Assembly: GCA_021646465.1 (NCBI GenBank)
Contig: SOET01000003.1
Location: 80,680-144,679, forward strand
Source: Candidatus Kuenenia hertensis
GTDB lineage: Bacteria; Planctomycetota; Brocadiia; Brocadiales; Brocadiaceae
Direction of reading: 5' to 3'
Length of the DNA: 64,000 bases
The notes under the pieces were generated by a model that did not search any database, had not been told where the DNA came from, and worked only from the letters and a program-made list of their open reading frames with translations. The translations under genes were made by a program, and so were the position numbers. How positions within the stretch are numbered: the stretch's first letter is position 1; each line of letters starts with the position of its first letter. Below, piece by piece: positions 1 to 9,613 of the stretch.

Positions 1-1
1 A

Positions 2-103
2 AAAACGGACAGGTTTTATATAGGTTATGATACCAATGCAGAATACATTAAACTTGCAGAAAAAAGATTGGAGCCGTTGAAAACACAAATAAAACTTTTT
101 TAA
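2..103 (+). CDS. DNA methyltransferase, C-terminal end (partial)
   Basis: The window opens inside an open frame of 33 codons ending in TAA. The peptide contains DRFYIGYDTNAEYIKLAEKR, the usual tail of N4-cytosine/N6-adenine site-specific DNA methyltransferases, where the SAM-binding part ends in a pattern like FIGxExxxEYxxxAxxR. The rest of the gene lies to the left of the window, so subtype and target cannot be judged. An attC-like fold follows 8 bases after the stop, which would fit a gene carried as an integron cassette. Confidence 0.6.
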   Translation, partial: KTDRFYIGYDTNAEYIKLAEKRLEPLKTQIKLF

Positions 104-110
104 AATAAAC

Positions 111-180
111 GCCTAACAAATCGTTGCACCTGACATTTTTCCGCTACGCTCCAAAATGCAGGTGAACTCAAGCGTTCGCA
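111..180 (+). repeat. attC-like integron recombination site
   Basis: Starts with GCCTAACAAATCGTT, matching the R''/L'' end of integron attC sites (RYYYAAC). It continues into an imperfect hairpin with GCACCTGACATTTT on one side and AAAATGCAGGTGAAC on the other, and ends in AACTCAAGCGTTCGCA, close to the classical AACTCAAGCGTTAGRY end. The last bases differ from the GTTRRRY consensus, so the site may be degenerate. It lies between the methyltransferase end and the DUF4160 gene, the place expected for a cassette boundary. No integrase gene and no clear second attC site are visible. Confidence 0.5.
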
Positions 181-201
181 TAAAACTATGAGGAATAAAG
201 T

Positions 202-462
202 ATGCCAGAGATTTCCAGATTTTTTGGAATAATCATTAGAATGTTTTACGATGAACACAGTCCGCCTCATTTTCATGCTGAATATCAGGGGAATAAAGCA
301 GTATTTGATCTTAATGGAAATATGATCAAAGGCGATTTACACTCAAAAACTGCCCGTAAGCTGGTCCGAGAATGGGTTGACCTACACTATGAGGAGATTG
401 CTGAGGATTGGGAGCTGGCGATGAAAGATCAGGAACTAAAGAAAATTGCTCCCTTAGATTGA
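202..462 (+). CDS. DUF4160 family protein
   Basis: Small 86-residue protein with the family signature: FYDEHSPPHFHAEY near residues 16-29 followed by the acidic WELA region near the C-terminus. The length is normal for the family. DUF4160 genes are commonly followed by a DUF2442 gene, as here with 15 bases between stop and next start, and the pair is often discussed as a putative toxin-antitoxin module. The biochemical role is not established. The His/Pro-rich motif could bind a metal or nucleic acid, but that is inference. GAGGAATAAAG before the ATG serves as ribosome binding site. Confidence 0.8.
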   Translation: MPEISRFFGIIIRMFYDEHSPPHFHAEYQGNKAVFDLNGNMIKGDLHSKTARKLVREWVDLHYEEIAEDWELAMKDQELKKIAPLD

Positions 463-477
463 AAGGAGGTGTCAAAC

Positions 478-753
478 ATGTGGAATATGAATGATGTCAA
501 AAAAATCAAATACAAAAATCAGTATGTTTACCAAATTGTTTTCGATGACGGAACTTCTGCTGACATCGATTTTTCTGACTACTTAAAACGAGGTCCAATA
601 TTTAGTCCCTTATCCGATTTGCAGTTTTTTAAAAAGGCAACTATTCAAGGAGGCACTATAGCTTGGCCAAATGGTTTGGATATAGCTCCAGAAACCTTAT
701 ATGAAAAATGCGAACAAGTAAATTCATGTGATGCCAAAAAACGGCGCACCTGA
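478..753 (+). CDS. DUF2442 family protein
   Basis: Protein of about 91 residues with the DUF2442 pattern: [20 protein letters not shown] at the N-terminus, then a [17 protein letters not shown] segment and an [14 protein letters not shown] segment, the usual C-terminal signature. I place the start at the ATG at 478, because AAAGGAGG at 462-469 has good spacing to it and sits too close to a GTG at 469. It directly follows the DUF4160 gene and is probably co-translated. The pair resembles small two-gene modules found in mobile and integron cassettes. No catalytic residues are recognisable. Confidence 0.75.
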   Translation: MWNMNDVKKIKYKNQYVYQIVFDDGTSADIDFSDYLKRGPIFSPLSDLQFFKKATIQGGTIAWPNGLDIAPETLYEKCEQVNSCDAKKRRT

Positions 754-775
754 TTATGTCGTTAGCAGAGAACTC

Positions 776-1306
776 ATGAACATCCGAATAGCGACAAATC
801 AGGATAGTGGCGATATCAAAAGGGTCTATTCGTCCGCCTTCCCCAAAGGCGAGAGCGAGGTTATCTCTAAGCTTGCCATTGATCTGCTTTCCGAAAATAC
901 GACGCCACAAACAATCTCCCTGATTGCTGAAGTCGATGGCTCTGTAGTGGGTCACGTAGCTTTGAGTCCTGTTGTGATTGAGAATAATGAGAATTGTCAG
1001 GCCTATATTTTGGCGCCGCTAGCAGTGCGATCCGATTACCAGAAACGTCGCATTGGCTCGACGCTAATTGAATACGGCATGCAACAGTTGTCGGCTATGG
1101 GGATAAATGTCGTCTTTGTTTATGGTGATCCAAAATATTACGGAAGGTTTGGCTTCAACGCTGATGCTGCCCGTAACTACACAACGCCTTACAACCTTCA
1201 ATATCCTTTTGGGTGGCAAGCCATTGTTTTCAAAGAATGTGCTATAGAAAAAGCACCTGTAGCAATAACCTGTGTTACCTCTTTGTGTGACCTTAAGCTA
1301 TGGTGA
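776..1306 (+). CDS. GNAT family N-acetyltransferase (YhbS-like)
   Basis: About 176 residues from the ATG at 776. The core GNAT fold is visible: GHVALSPVVIEN (beta strands 2-3), LAPLAVRSDYQKRRIGSTLI as acetyl-CoA pyrophosphate loop (Q/RxxGxG/A type, here QKRRIG), and VFVYGDPKYYGRFGF as the strand 5 to helix 4 region. The GDPxYYxRFGF pattern is typical of the YhbS/COG3153 group. The substrate is unknown. It starts 22 bases after the DUF2442 stop. Together with the attC-like fold, this block of a methyltransferase, a putative toxin-antitoxin pair and an acetyltransferase resembles integron cassette content. Confidence 0.8.
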   Translation: MNIRIATNQDSGDIKRVYSSAFPKGESEVISKLAIDLLSENTTPQTISLIAEVDGSVVGHVALSPVVIENNENCQAYILAPLAVRSDYQKRRIGSTLIEYGMQQLSAMGINVVFVYGDPKYYGRFGFNADAARNYTTPYNLQYPFGWQAIVFKECAIEKAPVAITCVTSLCDLKLW

Positions 1307-1413
1307 TCAATCTGCTAACAATCACATCCAGTCTTGAGAGAGAGACAGATAGAGAGATAAGAAGCAGCCATAAAGTATTCCGGGCAGGTTCAGTATTTCT
1401 TTTACCTGCGCCT

Positions 1414-1596
1414 TCACGATGTTTTCTTCCGGTAAACGTTCAGTCCGATCTTTTCTTCGCGATTGGGGACGGTAACGTTTCCTTCAGTTGATGCGACAAT
1501 GATGTTCTTTCCTGAAGAAGACGGGCCAAATTCCTTTGACAGGTCTATCTTTATGGTAAGGATGTTTCCCTCTACAGAAAATTCTACATTTTTCAT
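1414..1596 (-). CDS. small conserved protein of unknown function
   Basis: 60-residue protein beginning MKNVEFSVEGNILTIKIDLS and continuing through EFGPSSSGKNIIVASTEGN to a basic tail. I recognise the FGPSSSGKNIIVAST pattern from short hypothetical proteins of diverse bacteria but know no function for it. The predicted fold is beta-rich with no signal peptide. GTGAGG lies about 10 bases before the start. It is a lone gene facing away from the acetyltransferase, with an AT-rich gap of about 180 bases between it and mfd. Confidence 0.6.
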   Translation of the reverse strand: MKNVEFSVEGNILTIKIDLSKEFGPSSSGKNIIVASTEGNVTVPNREEKIGLNVYRKKTS

Positions 1597-1775
1597 AACA
1601 AAGCCTCACTTTCTTTCAATACGATATGAACAATTTTATCGTTCGTAAATACGAAAAACTATACAATTGATCCCTCGATTATCACAAACAGAAAGATACT
1701 TATCCTATATTTTTATTTCGATATGTCAAGTGGTCTCTAAACTCCTGAAAATACCCGTATGTTGCCCTCCCATCC

Positions 1776-4700
1776 TCATGAATATCGGCGGGCGCCATTT
1801 CCTGTAAATGACTTCTTTAAATAATCAATCAACTCTTCGGAGCGTATCCCATCTTTCGGCAGCCGTAAGTGCAGCGTTTCATTATTGATGATCCGTATGT
1901 TCTTCTTCAGTTTAGAGAGACAATTTTCTGCTTTCCTCAATTCATTTACCTGAATAATGAGAATGTTGCTTACGCGTACGATCGAACGTATTTGCGAATC
2001 CCGGGCAATGACCCTTAACTCGCTCTCGGAAAGCAGGTTTTGTAGCGGGTGCGGTATACTGCCAAACCGATCGGTCATTTCTCTTGTAATATCATTTATT
2101 TCTTTCAACGTAGTGGAACGATTCAATCTTCGGTAGATATCCATTTTTAAGCTATAATCCGGAACATATTCGTTCGGAATATAGGATTCCAGATTTAATT
2201 TCAACGAAACATCAGGAGGTTCGCTTACCGGTTCATTTCTTGCCTTTCGCACCGCAAGCTCCAACAATCTGCAATACATTTCATATCCTACCGCAGCTAT
2301 GTGGCCGTGCTGTTCTACGCCCAGGATATTCCCGGCCCCCCTGATTTCGAGATCACGCATCGCTATTTTAAACCCCGCACCCAACTCTGCAAATTCCTCA
2401 ATGGCTTTTACCCGTTTCTCGGCTTCCGGGGTAATCGGACGGTCGATGGGTAAGATAATGTATGCATAGGCATGATGTTTGTACCTTCCTACCCTTCCGC
2501 GCAATTGATGCAAATCCGCAAGGCCAAAGGAATCAGCGGAGTTGATAAATATGGTATTCACATTCGGGATATCCAGCCCGGACTCAATAATTGTAGTGGA
2601 AACAAGAATATCCGCCTTATGATTAACAAAATCTTCCATTCTTTGCGCTAAAAGTTTCTCGTCCATTTGCCCATGAACGGTCAAAATCCTCGCTTCCGGC
2701 ACTAAATTGGAAAGGGTGCGGGCAATGCGTTCGATATTATACACCCTGTTGTGCACGAAATATACCTGGCCGTTTCTGTTCATTTCGAGCAATATGGCCT
2801 GCCTGATGCGTTGAGGATCGTATCTGATAATCTGCGTTCGAATGGACTGCCTTCCCATCGGCGGTGTATTTAAAGAAGATATATCCTTAATTCCCATCAG
2901 GGACATATGAAGTGTTCTTGGTATAGGCGTGGCCGTGAGTGTCAGCATGTCAACCACCTGCCGCATTTTCTTGAACCGCTCTTTGTGAGCAACACCAAAC
3001 CGCTGTTCTTCATCAATGATAACGAGTCCCAGGTCTTTAAATATTACGTCTTTCTGCAACAGCCGGTGGGTGCCAATTAGAATGTCAACTGCTCCTGCCA
3101 GTGTTTTTTCCAAAATATCTTTCTGTTCCCTATGCGACTTCAACCGGCTCAGAACTTCTACCTTAACAGGGTAATCTGCCATACGCTCCGAGAACGTAGT
3201 ATAATGCTGCTGAGCCAGAATTGTGGTAGGCACCAGAATTGCCACCTGTTTTCCTGACATTGCCGCTTTGAAAGCCGCCCGAATGGCAAGTTCAGTCTTT
3301 CCGTATCCTACGTCTCCGCATATAAGACGGTCCATAGGTCTCCTTGATTGCATATCGGATTTTATTGCCTCCAGTACCTGCACCTGGTCAGGCGTTTCTT
3401 CATATATGAATGCTGCTTCAAACTCTTTTTGCCAATCCGTATCGGCAGGGTAAGAGATTCCTTCTTTTGCGTTTCTCAGCGCCTGGATATGCAATAAATC
3501 GCTCGCAACATCAGCAACGGCATGCTCTGTGCGTTTTTTTCGTATTTCCCACGACCGGGAATTAATCTTATCAAGCTTTACTTTATAACCGGAAGCGCCA
3601 ATGTACTTTTGTACAAGCTCTATCTTTGTTGCGGGTACATATATTTTTGTTCCTTCGTCGAATTCCAGAACCAAATATTCTCTCTTGCATCCGTCGTCTT
3701 CAAGAATCTCAATCCCCAGAAAACGACCAATGCCATGAGAAATATGCACCACAAGATCTCCTTTTTTCAGATCAAGAAATGAGTCGATGGCCCTGGTTTG
3801 TACCGGTTTCTTAATTTCATGACGCTGTTTGTATCTATGGAAGATTTCATGATGCGCTAAGATGGTGATATTAATATCGGTAAATCTGAATCCCTGGCTT
3901 ATATATCCCCGCCGCAGTTCGAACTTCTCAGAGCTTTCAACGTGCAATTCACTGATTATTTCCTTGAACCGCTGTTCTTCTGCTGAATTTATACAAAAGA
4001 CTATTGTTTTTTCATGATTTTCAATAATATTTTTTAATTCTGCTACAATATCCTGAATCTGCCGGGGAAATTCATCTATGGCCTTAACTGAAAAAGCATA
4101 TGCCCTGCTATCTGTTGAAAACGGCAATTTTGATAAGGTGATTTTTGTAAAAGTATTTAATTGTTTAGATAGTTCTTCCCCTGTGAATAATGCCTCTTTG
4201 CATGTGACTATTCCCAGCATCTGTTGTAATTTGTTTTCGATACTTATTGGTTCCTTCAGGATGATTGTTGTTTCTTTACAGAGGTAGTCAAGGAGAGATG
4301 TTTTTTGCTTTTTCCCCTGTAAAGAATGATTGTTGTAAATCTTATGTGCAAATAATATCCGGCAACTGTTTAACGGTAATTCTGATTGTTGGGTTTCCAC
4401 ATTAAAACTGCGAATTGATTCTATTTCATCCCCGAAATATTCAATGCGGTACGGGGTTTCCGAGGCAAAGGGGAAAACATCGACAATACCTCCCCGAATA
4501 GCGTATTCTCCCTGATTTTCCACCTGGCTTGCTTCCTGAAAACGATGGGTTTGCAGCAAGATAATAAAATCTTCCCGTGAATATTCCTGTCCTTTTTGAA
4601 AAGAAATTATATTATCGCTTATAGATTTTGGTGAAGGGACTGGCTGCAGGAGTGACTGAACCGGAGCCACCATTATCTTTATTCTTTGCGAGGCATCATT

Positions 4701-5072
4701 ATTTTTATGATGTAATTGATTTAAAATGAAAAGCCGCTGTGCCAGAATGTCTTTATTTGCAGTATCATCATTATGAAAAATATCTTCAATTGCCGGGAAC
4801 AGCATTACGGAAAGATTTGAAAACGTTTTCAAATCCTCCGAATCCTCCAGTGCATCTTCAACACTCGGTACAACTAAAAGGACCCTGGGAGCCAAACCTT
4901 TTGAATAAAATTTCTCACCAGCAACCGTTGCGGCAAATAAATTCGCAGACGAGCCCCAGAGACCGTTGACACAACAGTCTTTTTCCGAAGAAAGAAGGCG
5001 AATAATTTCCTTATATTGTTTATGCTTTCGCAGCAGTTGTATATATTCTTCCATAATCGCATTGTCTGGCAC
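1776..5072 (-). CDS. mfd: transcription-repair coupling factor
   Basis: 1098-residue Mfd, which displaces RNA polymerase stalled at DNA damage and recruits UvrA. Visible in order: UvrB-like N-terminal region, RNA polymerase-interacting domain (LVVHISHGIGRFLGIE, then EYLVLEFDEGTKIYVPA), helicase domain with Walker A GDVGYGKTELA, DEEQRFG box and LTATPIPRTL (motif III), then HGQMDE, ILVSTTIIESGLDIPN and QLRGRVGR motifs, and the C-terminal TRCF domain (LNLESYIPNEYVPD). The length is slightly below the usual 1150. The apparent start is a GTG at 5072; an ATG at 5054 is an alternative. It is transcribed in the same direction as pepF upstream, with a 155-base gap. Confidence 0.97.
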   Translation of the reverse strand: MPDNAIMEEYIQLLRKHKQYKEIIRLLSSEKDCCVNGLWGSSANLFAATVAGEKFYSKGLAPRVLLVVPSVEDALEDSEDLKTFSNLSVMLFPAIEDIFHNDDTANKDILAQRLFILNQLHHKNNDASQRIKIMVAPVQSLLQPVPSPKSISDNIISFQKGQEYSREDFIILLQTHRFQEASQVENQGEYAIRGGIVDVFPFASETPYRIEYFGDEIESIRSFNVETQQSELPLNSCRILFAHKIYNNHSLQGKKQKTSLLDYLCKETTIILKEPISIENKLQQMLGIVTCKEALFTGEELSKQLNTFTKITLSKLPFSTDSRAYAFSVKAIDEFPRQIQDIVAELKNIIENHEKTIVFCINSAEEQRFKEIISELHVESSEKFELRRGYISQGFRFTDINITILAHHEIFHRYKQRHEIKKPVQTRAIDSFLDLKKGDLVVHISHGIGRFLGIEILEDDGCKREYLVLEFDEGTKIYVPATKIELVQKYIGASGYKVKLDKINSRSWEIRKKRTEHAVADVASDLLHIQALRNAKEGISYPADTDWQKEFEAAFIYEETPDQVQVLEAIKSDMQSRRPMDRLICGDVGYGKTELAIRAAFKAAMSGKQVAILVPTTILAQQHYTTFSERMADYPVKVEVLSRLKSHREQKDILEKTLAGAVDILIGTHRLLQKDVIFKDLGLVIIDEEQRFGVAHKERFKKMRQVVDMLTLTATPIPRTLHMSLMGIKDISSLNTPPMGRQSIRTQIIRYDPQRIRQAILLEMNRNGQVYFVHNRVYNIERIARTLSNLVPEARILTVHGQMDEKLLAQRMEDFVNHKADILVSTTIIESGLDIPNVNTIFINSADSFGLADLHQLRGRVGRYKHHAYAYIILPIDRPITPEAEKRVKAIEEFAELGAGFKIAMRDLEIRGAGNILGVEQHGHIAAVGYEMYCRLLELAVRKARNEPVSEPPDVSLKLNLESYIPNEYVPDYSLKMDIYRRLNRSTTLKEINDITREMTDRFGSIPHPLQNLLSESELRVIARDSQIRSIVRVSNILIIQVNELRKAENCLSKLKKNIRIINNETLHLRLPKDGIRSEELIDYLKKSFTGNGARRYS

Positions 5073-5227
5073 TTCCCGTGCATGACACGGAGTTTCCGGT
5101 TTGATTCCTTCTGCTTGTTCTTCTGTTCAGTCTGGTTATGTCCTGCAAGCACTTTATGGTTACAAGAGAAATGTATGGAAGGCAATCGTTAAAAATGTAT
5201 TATAGCTGATGTTGATGGCAGTATCGT

Positions 5228-7012
5228 TCATAATGATTTGTATTCTTTCAATAATTTCCTGAACTTGTCAACCGTTACCTCATATACCCTTTTCCCTGTA
5301 AGGTCGACCCCCGCGTCTTTCAGGATTTCCAGCGGCTCTTTATGTGATCCGGCACCCAGGAATTGTATATAAGCATCAACAGCCTCTTTTTCCCCCGAAG
5401 CGACACGTTCAGACAAGGCGATCGCGGCGGACAGGCTGGTGGCGTATTTGTAAACATAAAACGCGTGATAAAAATGGGGGATTCGCGCCCACTCGTAGTG
5501 CAACTCCTCGTCAATCACCATTCCCTTTCCCAGATAGGCTTCAAGATTTTTCCTGTAGATGTCAGTTATGCTTTTTGCAGTCAGTACCTTTCCGGCTTCC
5601 GCCGCCTCATGAATATCCTTTTCAAAATTTGCAAACATGGTTTGTCTGAAGAAGGTTGCCTCTATTCGTTTCATATTGTGATACAGGAAGAATTTTTTTT
5701 CTTCGGCGGATTCGGCAATCTTTGACATATGATCAAACAGCAATGCCTCATTGAACGTCGAGGCGATCTCTGCCAAAAAGATCGGATTTTGATAATAAAT
5801 GTACGGTTGGTTTTCAATGGAATAATCCCGGTGCAGGCAATGGCCGAATTCATGGGCAAATGTTGCAACGTCAGAGAACTTTTCCGTGTAATTCATAAAA
5901 ATAATTCCCCGGCTCATATAACTCCCCCAAGAGAATGCCCCCGATCTCTTTCCGGGCGTTTCAAATACATCGATTGCCCGCGCATGGATGGTGGCATCGT
6001 ATTTTTTGAGATATTCCCTGCCGAGGGGTTTAAGCGCGGTACGCACCAGAACAACGGCATCTTCATAGGAATAGGTTTTGTCGATCTCTTTAACCAGAGG
6101 CACATAATTATCATAGAAGTGCAATTCCTCAACGCCAAGTTTCTCCTGCTTAAGGGCATTAAATTCGCTGATCGCGTCGATGCTTTCCTTTGCGACTGCA
6201 ATAAGATTGCTGAGCACGGTAGCTGGCAGGTAATCGGGAAACAAGGCCATTTCCGTCATCGATGGATAGTTGCGCACCCTTGCCAGTTTAATATTGGAGA
6301 GTACGCTTGCGGCATAGGTATTTGCTATCACATCAATATTTTGACGGTACGGCCGGTAGTAGTGTTTAAATGTCTTTTGCCGGAGTTCACGATCGGGAGA
6401 TTCCAGCAATTGGGCATACTTGGCGTGAGAAAGGCCGATTTTTTCCCCATTATGTTCAAATTCCCCAAACGAAATATTGTTATTGTTGAAGGCGGAAAAA
6501 ATGTCTTCGGGTTTTCCCAGAGCTATATTCAGCTCCGCTAAAACCGTTTCCGTTTCTTCGGAAAGGATATGGGGATTGTAGCGGGCGTAATTTTTCAAAA
6601 AAAACCGATATCCCGCCAGTTGGGGATTTTCCCGAAGCATCCTTTCGATATCATCCGGCGACAGAGAGGACAATTCTTTTTTAATAAAAACCGTTTCAGC
6701 GGAAATTTTTGACGCGAGCAGTTCGATACGCCCTTTCATTTCTTCGTATACCGCATTTCTGGTGTCTTCAAAAAAGCGGGTATTGGCATAGACATAGAGA
6801 TTTTCTCTGGCGACAGAAAAATTAATATAAAACCCCATGAATTGCTCAAGCTTGCGGGGATCAGCAAGTGTGCCTTTGAAGCCAATAAGTCGGGGAAGTT
6901 CTTTCTCCGTCTTTTGAAAATCTTCCTCCCACTTGCTGTCCGAAGCATACAAAGCCGACAGATCCCATTTGTATTTGTCTTCTATTTGATTCCGGTTTTC
7001 GTATCTGGTCAT
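5228..7012 (-). CDS. pepF: oligoendopeptidase F, M3 metallopeptidase
   Basis: 594 residues, the normal length for PepF. It hydrolyses short peptides in the cytoplasm. The zinc motif HEFGH is at residues 387-391 within ATFAHEFGHCLHRDYS, and the expected downstream glutamate region FLAEIASTFNEALL follows. The N-terminal helical region with LYVYANTRFFEDT is typical of the family. The gene has its own upstream AT-rich region and lies upstream of mfd on the same strand. It has no signal peptide. Confidence 0.95.
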   Translation of the reverse strand: MTRYENRNQIEDKYKWDLSALYASDSKWEEDFQKTEKELPRLIGFKGTLADPRKLEQFMGFYINFSVARENLYVYANTRFFEDTRNAVYEEMKGRIELLASKISAETVFIKKELSSLSPDDIERMLRENPQLAGYRFFLKNYARYNPHILSEETETVLAELNIALGKPEDIFSAFNNNNISFGEFEHNGEKIGLSHAKYAQLLESPDRELRQKTFKHYYRPYRQNIDVIANTYAASVLSNIKLARVRNYPSMTEMALFPDYLPATVLSNLIAVAKESIDAISEFNALKQEKLGVEELHFYDNYVPLVKEIDKTYSYEDAVVLVRTALKPLGREYLKKYDATIHARAIDVFETPGKRSGAFSWGSYMSRGIIFMNYTEKFSDVATFAHEFGHCLHRDYSIENQPYIYYQNPIFLAEIASTFNEALLFDHMSKIAESAEEKKFFLYHNMKRIEATFFRQTMFANFEKDIHEAAEAGKVLTAKSITDIYRKNLEAYLGKGMVIDEELHYEWARIPHFYHAFYVYKYATSLSAAIALSERVASGEKEAVDAYIQFLGAGSHKEPLEILKDAGVDLTGKRVYEVTVDKFRKLLKEYKSL

Positions 7013-7106
7013 ATATTTATTTTAAGGAAAATACAGTAATGTCACGCAATAAGGCGGATAATTCTGAAATAATGAATACAAATTATAGTTAATATTCTTA
7101 ACTTAT

Positions 7107-7559
7107 TTAAAGGATAAAATTGTTTTTCCCTGTGCGTGAAATGTCTGCAATAAGCTTTTCAATATTTCCACCTTGTGAAGCATATGCAACAAATATTTCA
7201 CCAGCTAACTCTGCCATGAGACGGTTTCTCTGGTTAGCAGTTTCTGTAGTAACCCGTTCCACCTCCCTACCAAATGGGGTTATAAGCAACAGTCTGTTTT
7301 TGTTTAAGGCCTCCTCTAATCCAGGTTCGAGTCTTTTCTTTAAACCCCTTGCCAGTGCAAGTATGACAGATTGAGTTCCTTTAAGCAAGTAGTGTAAAAC
7401 ATCTTTCTCAATTTTAGAATGAAAACCTGATATGACGCAATTACCTTTTTCCCTTTGCTCAATTGCCCAGTCATATGTTTTGAGAATAATATCAGACGGG
7501 CATTTACGAGAGCATAAGAAGGCGATTTTGTAGTTTTTAAGTATCTGCTTATTCCCCAT
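7107..7559 (-). CDS. DprA/SLOG-like nucleotide-binding protein
   Basis: About 150 residues from the second methionine (MGNKQILKN). The sequence reads like the Rossmann-type SLOG fold of DprA: FLCSRKCPSDIILKTYDWA, then GNCVISGFHSKIEKDVLHYL (equivalent of the DprA SGxAxGID region), LLLITPFG, and RNRLMAELAGEIFVAYASQG corresponding to the DprA RNRxIAGLS...ASxxSG segment. It lacks the flanking DprA domains. Such stand-alone proteins are common near mobile or restriction genes and are thought to bind nucleotides or DNA; the role here is unknown. A longer start at 7589 is possible. Confidence 0.7.
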   Translation of the reverse strand: MGNKQILKNYKIAFLCSRKCPSDIILKTYDWAIEQREKGNCVISGFHSKIEKDVLHYLLKGTQSVILALARGLKKRLEPGLEEALNKNRLLLITPFGREVERVTTETANQRNRLMAELAGEIFVAYASQGGNIEKLIADISRTGKNNFIL

Positions 7560-7800
7560 ATAATGTATCTTCTTTTGTGGTAGGGACAAGATATTTCCCG
7601 CAATATACTTCTTGCGTTGTTTTTTGCGAGGAAAATGATTCGCCCCTACAGGTATCTTTTTGATTATTATTTGTTGCCGCCATTATTATTTCAACCTATG
7701 CTATATTTAATAGGGGAGAGTCTTAAAAATTCGGAAACTGTAATAATTCTTATCATAACACTCTGTGTAAATGCTTGAAATTTCAAATCTAACGCAAAAA

Positions 7801-7855
7801 ACTCTTTTAAAACTCTTTTAAAACTCTTTTAAAACTCTTTTAAAACTCTTTTAAA
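7801..7855. repeat. 11-base tandem repeat, five copies
   Basis: Five head-to-tail copies of ACTCTTTTAAA run up to and into the 3' end of the Schlafen-like gene (stop at 7851-7853). The period of 11 is close to one helical turn. It may act as part of a terminator region for the minus-strand operon or simply be slipped-strand expansion. Confidence 0.85.
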
Positions 7856-9509
7856 CAGGAGACCATTTAGAATACCCGTTGTTACGTATTGTCCCCTTGA
7901 TTCTCAATGCAGACAGCAAGTTAGTAACTTTGTTCTTCTTTTGGGATTCAGTTAATATGTCCGGCAATTTGTCACGAAGGAACTTTTCAATGTTTTTTCT
8001 TGGTGATTCCCCGAACTTTTTTAGATATTCAACGATGAGATTTTTGTAGTGTTCATCATCAAGCCCCCTCTGCTTAATATAATGCGCCTTTAATTCATCA
8101 CTGGACAGCGACGCAGTAATTTTGGCGGAGATAACGTAATTGGGTTTTCTCCCCTCTATTAAGCCAAGTCCTTTCAGATATTTGCTCTCCTCATCAGAAA
8201 GTGGTTTCCGTTTTTGTACCTTATCTAACATGATAATTTGCTCTAAAAACAAACTCGGATTTCGTGCGAGTACACGTGCAAAATCCATATCGAGCACCTT
8301 GCCGATTACCGTTACTTTTACTTTATCTTCTGACAAGTCATATTCTGGCATTGGGAAAAATCTTTCACGCTGATAATTAAACATCTTTCTTATGCCACCT
8401 CCTGCGGTATCAACCATCTTCAAATTAAACATGGCGGTTGCGAGAAACCTGTTGCGGTAGTGTTCTTCCGGCGCATCTTCTTTAACTACTTTCTCCACGG
8501 AACCAGGAATGAAGCTGCCGAGATTAGTAAATATCAATTGATCTTCCATTTCAACAACATTAATACGACCGCCCTTTGTGTAATCCTGATGTGCAATGCA
8601 ATTGTTTATAGCTTCACGGATTACAAATGGCTCGTATTGATCAACCTCATCAGGGAATAAAGTACCGTCTTTGATATAGCGGTATTTCAAATTACGGATT
8701 TTTGCATATATCTTATCAACAGCCAGCAGTAAAGGACAACTCTCAATGTGATAATCCTTGTCATTTCCTTTGGCATCTTTCAAGAGCCAGCGTATCTTTG
8801 CCTCTGCCGGACTAATAAAGTGCTCCGATTCCGGTTTACCTAATAGAATTATTGCTGTACGGGTCATCTTCCCTTTAATGGTTACTTTGGCCTTATTCAA
8901 AAAAGTAATGTCATCCCATTGATCAACGTCCTTTGCTTGCCCGGGAAACTTGTTCTTGTAGTTTTCACGAGCTTTTGCGATAGCCTCTGGGTCAAGGTCA
9001 TTAATTGCGGCATCCGGCACAATGGCAGCACTCCAATCATCCAAAGCAGCTTGAGCCCGAATACGTTCAATTTCTTCCAGATTCAATGGCGACAATCCTT
9101 CTCCTTCTCTTCCATAATAGTGACCATCGAAGGCAACGGGTATACCTTTCGGGGCAGCGGGAATTTGAAACATAACTATACGGCCTTCGGCTAGATGCAG
9201 TTCATATATTTCTATGAAAGAAATACGATTGGTGGTTTTATTGGCTAACTCCCCTTTAAGGCTGTCAAGTTTTTTACGGTTCTGTCGGAACTGGCTGCCA
9301 ACAATTGTCCGGCCCTTATCCTTAATCCCAAAAATAAGCCATGCGTAAGGTCTATCTTTAAGATTTGCTTCATTTGAAAGAGCGGAAAAATATTTGCCAA
9401 GCTTATTAAAGTCATAATTATTCTTGGCCTCTTTAAATTCAAAGACCTCTGTTTCAACAGGCAGCTTACGAAGTTCGTTCAATGTAATTATCAATTCTTC
9501 TTCCGTCAT
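7851..9509 (-). CDS. Schlafen/AlbA_2 domain ATP-binding protein
   Basis: 552 residues. The N-terminal AlbA_2 (Schlafen-type) domain is marked by ETEVFEFKEAKNN and YAWLIFGIKDKGRTIVG in the first 75 residues. The central GHKL-type ATPase region has EPFVIREAINNCIAHQDYT (Asn-box with HxDY) and ENQLIF-like strands, and a helical C-terminal part follows. This is the COG2865 architecture, usually annotated as putative transcriptional regulator and often found in defence islands. It is the last gene of a minus-strand run after a nuclease-like protein, a helicase and a small Cys protein. A restriction-like or abortive role is inference from context. Confidence 0.85.
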   Translation of the reverse strand: MTEEELIITLNELRKLPVETEVFEFKEAKNNYDFNKLGKYFSALSNEANLKDRPYAWLIFGIKDKGRTIVGSQFRQNRKKLDSLKGELANKTTNRISFIEIYELHLAEGRIVMFQIPAAPKGIPVAFDGHYYGREGEGLSPLNLEEIERIRAQAALDDWSAAIVPDAAINDLDPEAIAKARENYKNKFPGQAKDVDQWDDITFLNKAKVTIKGKMTRTAIILLGKPESEHFISPAEAKIRWLLKDAKGNDKDYHIESCPLLLAVDKIYAKIRNLKYRYIKDGTLFPDEVDQYEPFVIREAINNCIAHQDYTKGGRINVVEMEDQLIFTNLGSFIPGSVEKVVKEDAPEEHYRNRFLATAMFNLKMVDTAGGGIRKMFNYQRERFFPMPEYDLSEDKVKVTVIGKVLDMDFARVLARNPSLFLEQIIMLDKVQKRKPLSDEESKYLKGLGLIEGRKPNYVISAKITASLSSDELKAHYIKQRGLDDEHYKNLIVEYLKKFGESPRKNIEKFLRDKLPDILTESQKKNKVTNLLSALRIKGTIRNNGYSKWSPV

Positions 9510-9613
9510 ACGTTATATTCCCTCTATTTTTCCTGTTACTGCTTCATTGATTATTGCCGTGCGGTATTCCTGGATTGTAGGGGCGAAGCATTTTTTGACA
9601 AAATTGTCGCCAT

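Noticed and set aside
656..955. 99-codon minus-strand frame across DUF2442 and GNAT
   Set aside because: Opposite strand of two well-supported genes; no ribosome site and no protein pattern.
5729..6541. 270-codon plus-strand frame inside pepF
   Set aside because: Antisense shadow of a full-length, motif-complete peptidase gene.
7801..7855. 11-base repeats as a CRISPR or iteron origin
   Set aside because: Direct head-to-tail copies with no spacers, no replication protein nearby, at the 3' end of a gene.
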